Source: Rhizobium leguminosarum
Lineage (GTDB): Bacteria > Pseudomonadota > Alphaproteobacteria > Rhizobiales > Rhizobiaceae
Assembly (NCBI RefSeq): GCF_017876795.1
Contig: NZ_JAGIOR010000001.1
Span: forward strand, 1,514,501-1,578,500
DNA: 64,000 nucleotides
Reading direction: 5' to 3'
Part shown: one piece after another, positions 62,606-64,000 of the stretch
How the letters are laid out: every line of letters starts with the position of its first letter
Position numbering within the stretch: position 1 is the stretch's first letter
Made by a program: the position numbers and the translations under genes
Notes under the pieces: generated by a model
What the model was told of the DNA's origin: nothing
The model's input: only the letters and a program-made list of their open reading frames with translations
Database searches by the model: none

Positions 62606-64000
62606 TGATGTCGGGCGGGCCAACCCACGATTATATCGTCATCGGCAGCGGGGCCGGCGGCGCCGTCGTCGCCGCGCGGCTCGCGGAGGAGGGCCGGACC
62701 GTCCTCGTCATCGAAGCTGGCGGCGATCCGCTGGCCAAAGCGGATGACGACACCGATATGCCCCTTGCCGATGCGTCCCGCGTGCCGGCCTTTCACGCTT
62801 TTGCTTCGGAGCATCCCGGCGTGGCCCATGACTATTGGGTGCGCCACTACGAAAACCAGGAGATGCAGGAGCGCGACTGGCGTTACTGCAAGGAAAAGGA
62901 CGGGGTGCTATATCCGCGTGTGCGCGGGCTCGGCGGCTGCACCGCCCATCATGCGATGATCGTCGTTCGGCCCAATCATTGCGACTGGAACCACATCTTT
63001 GCGATCACCGGCGACGAGAGCTGGAAGGCTTCGCATATGCAGGGCTATTTCGAGCGCATCGAGCGCTGCGGCTACCGCTTCTTCCTGTGGCGGTGGCTTG
63101 CCGCGGCAACCGGCCTCAATCCGACGGGCCACGGATGGCGGGGATGGATGACTACGGAGCGCGCGCTGCCGCTACGCGCCTTGCGCGACTGGCCGCTATG
63201 GCGGGCGCTGCTGCGCTGTGTGGGTGCGGCCGCCGATGCTTTCGGCAAGAGGGGCACCGAGGATTGGGAGACGACCGAGATCGACCCCAACGACCGCCGC
63301 AACTGGAACGTCGGCGCCTGCGGCGTGCGCGTGACGCCGCTCGCAACACGCCGCCATGCGCGCCACGGGCCGCGCGAGCGGTTGCTCGATGTGATGAAGC
63401 GGCACCCGGACCGCCTGACGCTCCGTCTGAACACCATGGTCACGCGCATCGAATTTTCCGGCAAGCAGGCAGTCTCAGTTCGCTGCGTTGACGGGGAGGG
63501 GCGGGAAGAGGTCATCCGTGCCGGCCGAGAGATCATCCTGGCGGGGGGCGCCTTTGCCTCGCCGCAACTTCTGATGCTCTCCGGCATCGGAGATCGCGGC
63601 CATCTCAAGCAGCACAAAATTCCCGTCGTCGAGCCGCTCCCGGGCGTCGGGCGGAATTTGCAGGATCGCTACGAGGTCTGCGTCGTCAGCCGGATGAAGC
63701 AACCTTGGTCCGCGCTCAAGGGCGCTACCTATACGACCAAGGACGTGAATTACCGGCTGTGGCGAAGATTCCGTATCGGCAATTATACCAGCAACGGCGT
63801 CATGTTTTCGCTGATGCTGAAATCCCGCGACACGTTGACCGAACCCGATCTCCACTGTTTTTCGCTGCTTGCCGATTTTCGCGGCTACTATCCGAAATAT
63901 TCCGAGCGCATCCGGAAACCGGACTATATGACCTGGGGCATCCTCAAGGCCTACACCGAAAACCAGGGTGGAACGGTGCGGCTGAAAAGTGCCGACCCGG
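62605..64000 (+). CDS. GMC-family oxidoreductase (runs off window)
   Basis: The first ~465 residues of a glucose-methanol-choline oxidoreductase. The FAD-binding YIVIGSGAGGAVVAARLAEEG and VLVIEAGG are near the start, followed by YPRVRGLGGCTAHHAMIVVRP and GMC signature 2, LAGGAFASPQLLMLSGIGD, with PGVGRNLQDR after it. It has no signal peptide. It would oxidise an alcohol, transferring electrons to oxygen or a carrier; the neighbouring cytochromes are candidate acceptors if topology allows. TGATG overlaps the preceding stop, so it belongs to the same operon. ATG 62608 is an equal alternative start. The catalytic His region lies beyond the window. Confidence 0.9.
   Translation, partial: MMSGGPTHDYIVIGSGAGGAVVAARLAEEGRTVLVIEAGGDPLAKADDDTDMPLADASRVPAFHAFASEHPGVAHDYWVRHYENQEMQERDWRYCKEKDGVLYPRVRGLGGCTAHHAMIVVRPNHCDWNHIFAITGDESWKASHMQGYFERIERCGYRFFLWRWLAAATGLNPTGHGWRGWMTTERALPLRALRDWPLWRALLRCVGAAADAFGKRGTEDWETTEIDPNDRRNWNVGACGVRVTPLATRRHARHGPRERLLDVMKRHPDRLTLRLNTMVTRIEFSGKQAVSVRCVDGEGREEVIRAGREIILAGGAFASPQLLMLSGIGDRGHLKQHKIPVVEPLPGVGRNLQDRYEVCVVSRMKQPWSALKGATYTTKDVNYRLWRRFRIGNYTSNGVMFSLMLKSRDTLTEPDLHCFSLLADFRGYYPKYSERIRKPDYMTWGILKAYTENQGGTVRLKSADP

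Overview
The window looks like a plasmid or symbiotic-island segment of an alphaproteobacterium of the Rhizobium etli / R. leguminosarum group. Four things point there: a rhizobial (Rhc-type) type III secretion cluster, a SyrB-like fragment, a relic of a repABC replication gene, and a thiCOSGE operon behind a TPP riboswitch. High-GC host-like genes are separated by many insertion sequences, several nested in or recombined with one another. The species and replicon are inferred from content, not proven.

Layout. 1-4.2 kb: end of a Tn3-family transposase, an SDR oxidoreductase, then IS6, IS5 and IS66 remnants. 4.4-23.5 kb: the type III system. Two large related secreted or translocator-like proteins are followed by a small protein, nolB, rhcJ, nolU, rhcL, rhcN, rhcQ, rhcR, rhcS, rhcT and a C-terminally short rhcU. 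On the opposite strand lie a candidate 55-aa pilin, a SctD-like ring protein, rhcV and an HrpW-like pectate lyase. rhcC1 and a SctO-like stalk protein follow on the plus strand. 23.6-46.4 kb: an IS graveyard (IS6, three kinds of IS5-like element, IS630) holding scattered genes: VOC protein, SnoaL-like exported protein, SyrB-like fragment, GGDEF-EAL protein, thioredoxin, RepA relic, exported unknowns and a luxR-luxI quorum-sensing pair with a palindrome between them. 46.4-51.3 kb: a GntR-type fragment and thiE-thiG-thiS-thiO-thiC (minus strand). 51.5-54.8 kb: IS5, IS6 and a complete IS1595-family element. 54.9-64 kb: a tightly packed plus-strand cluster of an Old-Yellow-Enzyme-like flavoprotein, three membrane-anchored c-type cytochromes with two CxxCH motifs each, a small membrane protein and a GMC oxidoreductase that runs off the window.

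How it works together. The Rhc genes would build the export apparatus, sorting platform and needle of an injectisome, with HrpW and the two translocator-like proteins as probable substrates. In this window the system lacks the second secretin half (rhcC2), any recognisable TtsI-type regulator and the autocleaving C-terminal domain of RhcU, so its functionality is open. The thi operon makes the thiazole and pyrimidine moieties of thiamine and joins them. The 55-64 kb cluster looks like an uncharacterised oxidative pathway pairing cytoplasmic flavoenzymes with periplasmic di-heme cytochromes, whose substrate the sequence does not reveal.
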